Shown here: positions 5,238 to 6,961 of the stretch, piece by piece
Position numbering within the stretch: the first letter of the stretch is position 1
Layout: every line of letters begins with the position of its first letter
The notes under the pieces: generated by a model
What the model was told of the DNA's origin: nothing
The model's input: only the letters and a program-made list of their open reading frames with translations
The model's database searches: none
Source of the DNA: DATKEH01 sp035546355
GTDB taxonomy: Bacteria; Acidobacteriota; Thermoanaerobaculia; Multivoradales; JAIOJS01
DNA length: 6,961 nucleotides
Reading direction: 5' to 3'
NCBI GenBank assembly: GCA_035546355.1
Contig: DATKEH010000032.1
Span: 1-6,961, forward strand
Translations under genes and position numbers: made by a program

Positions 5238-6961
5238 GTGACTCGCCGAATGCTGATCAACGCGCAGAAGCCCGAGGAGCTGCGCATCGCCACCATCGAC
5301 GGCAGCACCCTCGAGGGGTACCAGCTGGAAGTCGGTGATCGCCACCTCACCCGCGGCAACATCTACCGCGGCGTCATCGCCTCCATCCAGCCCAGCCTCA
5401 ACGCTGCCTTCATCGACTACGGCGCCGAGCGCCACGGCTTTCTCGCCATCCAGGACGTGGTGCCGGAGGCCTACTACCGGCAGCCCAACGGCAAGGAGCG
5501 GCCGCGCATCGACAACGTCCTCGATCGCGGCAAGCCGATCGTGGTGCAAGTGACCAAGGAGCCCGAGGGGCAGAAGGGGTCGGCGCTCACCACCAACCTC
5601 AGCTTGCCCGGCAGGTACCTGGTGCTGATGCCCTTCGACGGCACCACCGGCGTGTCGCGCAAGGTGGAGGGCGAGGAGCTCCGCAAGCAGCTCAAGGAGA
5701 GCGTAGGCAAGCTCGACGTCCCCACCGGCTGCGGCGTCATCGTTCGCACCAACGCGGCGGGACAGAGCAAGACGGCGCTGAACCGCGACCTGTCGGCACT
5801 GCTGCGGGTGTGGAAGCGGGTGGAAGGGGAGGCGCGCCAGGGCCGCGGCACCAAGCTGCTGTACAGCGACCAGGACCTCATCGTGCGGGCGCTGCGCGAC
5901 TATCTCGACAGCTCGATCGAAGAGATCCTCGTCGACGACGACGCCGCCTACGCCAAGGCCGAGGAGTACCTCAAGACCTTCCTGCCCCGCACCAAGATCC
6001 GCCTCGAGCGCTACCGCGACCGCGCTCCGCTGTTCGCCCGCTACGACCTCGAGCCGCAGATCGAGCGCATCTACGACCGGCGGGTCGATCTGCCGTCGGG
6101 AGGCTCGATCGTCATCGACCGCACCGAGGCGCTCACCGCCATCGACGTCAACTCGGGCCGCTCCACCCGCGCCGCGACGCAGGAGGAGACGGCGGCGCAG
6201 ACCAACGTCGAGGCGGCTCGCGAGGTGGCCCGGCAGCTGCGGTTGCGCGACATCGGTGGGCTGGTGGTCGTCGACTTCATCGACATGCGCAGCAACAAGA
6301 ACCAGCGCAAGGTCGAAAAAGAGCTCAAGGAGGCGATGAAGCCCGACAAGGCGCGCTCTACGGTCGGGCGGATCAGCGCCAACGGGCTGCTCGAGGTCAA
6401 CCGCCAGCGCATCCAACAGGCGCTGCTGCTGCGCACCCACCGCGCCTGCCCCACCTGCGGCGGCGCCGGCCGCGTCGCCAGCCCCGAGATGGTGGGCCTC
6501 AACCTGATCCGGCGCATCGAGGGGCGGGCCGCCGGCGGCGCCCTGAAGAGCGTGCGCTTCGGGCTCCACCCCGAGCTCGCCGAAGCCGTCCAGAACGGCC
6601 GCCGCCAGCAGCTGGCCGACCTCGAGCGGGAGTTCGACATCCGCATCGAGGTGGTCGGCGTGCCGCGCCTCAACCACGCCGAGCAGGAGGTCGAGTGGAG
6701 CGACCGCGACCCGGCGGAACTGCAGCGCCGGGCCGCCGAAGCCGAGGCGATGGCCGAGCCCCAGCCCGCAGCGGCCGCCGGGGAAGCGGCGGCCGAGGAG
6801 CCGGAGGAGGCCGGCGAGCGCGCCCGCCCCCGCCGCCGCAAGCGGGGCGGGCGCCGCCGCGGGGGTCGCGGCAAGGAGGCGGCCACGGAGACCGGAGAGC
6901 GCCAGACCCCGCCGGCAGCGAGCCCAGCGGAGGGGCCGGCGGCGGTGGCGGCCGACAGCCC
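5238..6961 (+). CDS. rng: Ribonuclease E/G family endoribonuclease (3' end outside window)
   Basis: The frame is open from GTG 5238 to the window end: 574 complete codons and no stop. RNase E/G cleaves single-stranded AU-rich RNA in mRNA decay and in rRNA and tRNA processing. The order is: MLINA start (5-9), S1 RNA-binding domain (about 37-125), 5'-monophosphate sensor region with VIVRTNA (167-173), the DNase I-like catalytic domain with metal-binding D303 (AIDVNSG) and D346 (VVVDFIDM), and the Zn-link C404 and C407 (CPTCGG). These four residues have the same numbers as in E. coli RNase E. From about 490 the protein becomes Ala/Glu-rich and then strongly basic, RPRRRKRGGRRRGGRG (530-545), and still continues. 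E. coli RNase G ends near 489 residues, so the tail makes this RNase E-like in layout, perhaps for RNA or degradosome binding. The GTG start has an AGGAG upstream; ATG 5250 would remove four residues. The symbol rng versus rne is uncertain; the family is not. Confidence 0.95.
   Translation, partial: MTRRMLINAQKPEELRIATIDGSTLEGYQLEVGDRHLTRGNIYRGVIASIQPSLNAAFIDYGAERHGFLAIQDVVPEAYYRQPNGKERPRIDNVLDRGKPIVVQVTKEPEGQKGSALTTNLSLPGRYLVLMPFDGTTGVSRKVEGEELRKQLKESVGKLDVPTGCGVIVRTNAAGQSKTALNRDLSALLRVWKRVEGEARQGRGTKLLYSDQDLIVRALRDYLDSSIEEILVDDDAAYAKAEEYLKTFLPRTKIRLERYRDRAPLFARYDLEPQIERIYDRRVDLPSGGSIVIDRTEALTAIDVNSGRSTRAATQEETAAQTNVEAAREVARQLRLRDIGGLVVVDFIDMRSNKNQRKVEKELKEAMKPDKARSTVGRISANGLLEVNRQRIQQALLLRTHRACPTCGGAGRVASPEMVGLNLIRRIEGRAAGGALKSVRFGLHPELAEAVQNGRRQQLADLEREFDIRIEVVGVPRLNHAEQEVEWSDRDPAELQRRAAEAEAMAEPQPAAAAGEAAAEEPEEAGERARPRRRKRGGRRRGGRGKEAATETGERQTPPAASPAEGPAAVAADS

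Noticed and set aside
4888..5241. Plus-strand 117-codon frame in the 474-nt gap.
   Set aside because: It is Pro/Ala/Arg/Ser-rich with no domain, has no Shine-Dalgarno, and runs through the candidate promoter and start codon of the RNase E/G gene.
4881..6677. Long open frame on the minus strand across the RNase E/G gene and its upstream gap.
   Set aside because: It is the antisense of a clearly conserved RNase E/G gene; GC-rich codon use keeps the opposite frames free of stops. No domain or ribosome binding site supports it.
1..6961. A novel defence, mobile or biosynthetic system.
   Set aside because: No transposase, integrase, repeat array, nuclease-effector pair or cluster logic is visible. 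The genes are ordinary metabolic, envelope and RNA-decay genes with uniform codon use.

Overview
The window is a GC-rich stretch (roughly 70% G+C by eye, with a strong preference for G or C at third codon positions) from a bacterial chromosome. All genes read left to right. It holds four complete genes and two cut by the window edges: the C-terminal half of a DUF1015 protein, serC, a secreted DUF2911 protein, a class I/II aminotransferase, an exported tandem-FKBP protein, and the first 574 codons of an RNase E/G. Gene content (a DUF1015-serC pair, a secreted DUF2911 protein, an RNase E/G with a basic tail) and base composition would fit an Acidobacteriota-like or other GC-rich Gram-negative lineage. 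That placement is inference; the window has no rRNA or other taxonomic marker.

Layout. Positions 2-727 and 745-1827 form a tight two-gene unit (DUF1015 then serC) with a 17-nt gap. The serC Shine-Dalgarno overlaps the upstream stop codon, so the two are probably co-translated and belong to serine biosynthesis. A 105-nt gap with a candidate extended -10 promoter and a strong Shine-Dalgarno precedes the DUF2911 gene (1933-2535). A 55-nt gap separates it from the aminotransferase (2591-3868), and a 58-nt gap separates that from the FKBP gene (3927-4763). These last two genes have no Shine-Dalgarno. Instead they have TAnnnT -10-like hexamers placed so that transcription would begin at or within a few bases of the ATG, which suggests leaderless transcripts. 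A 474-nt non-coding interval (4764-5237) follows, with several inverted repeats and a candidate promoter near its end. It leads into the RNase E/G gene (5238 to the window end).

Functionally this is mostly housekeeping: serine and vitamin B6 metabolism (SerC), an amino acid aminotransferase of unknown substrate, envelope proteins (DUF2911, FKBP) and RNA turnover (RNase E/G). I see no mobile element, CRISPR array, tRNA, rRNA, defence system or biosynthetic cluster. The points most worth following are the uncharacterised DUF1015 partner of serC with its DGHHR motif, the degenerate first FKBP domain, the apparent leaderless promoters, and the long structured interval ahead of the ribonuclease.
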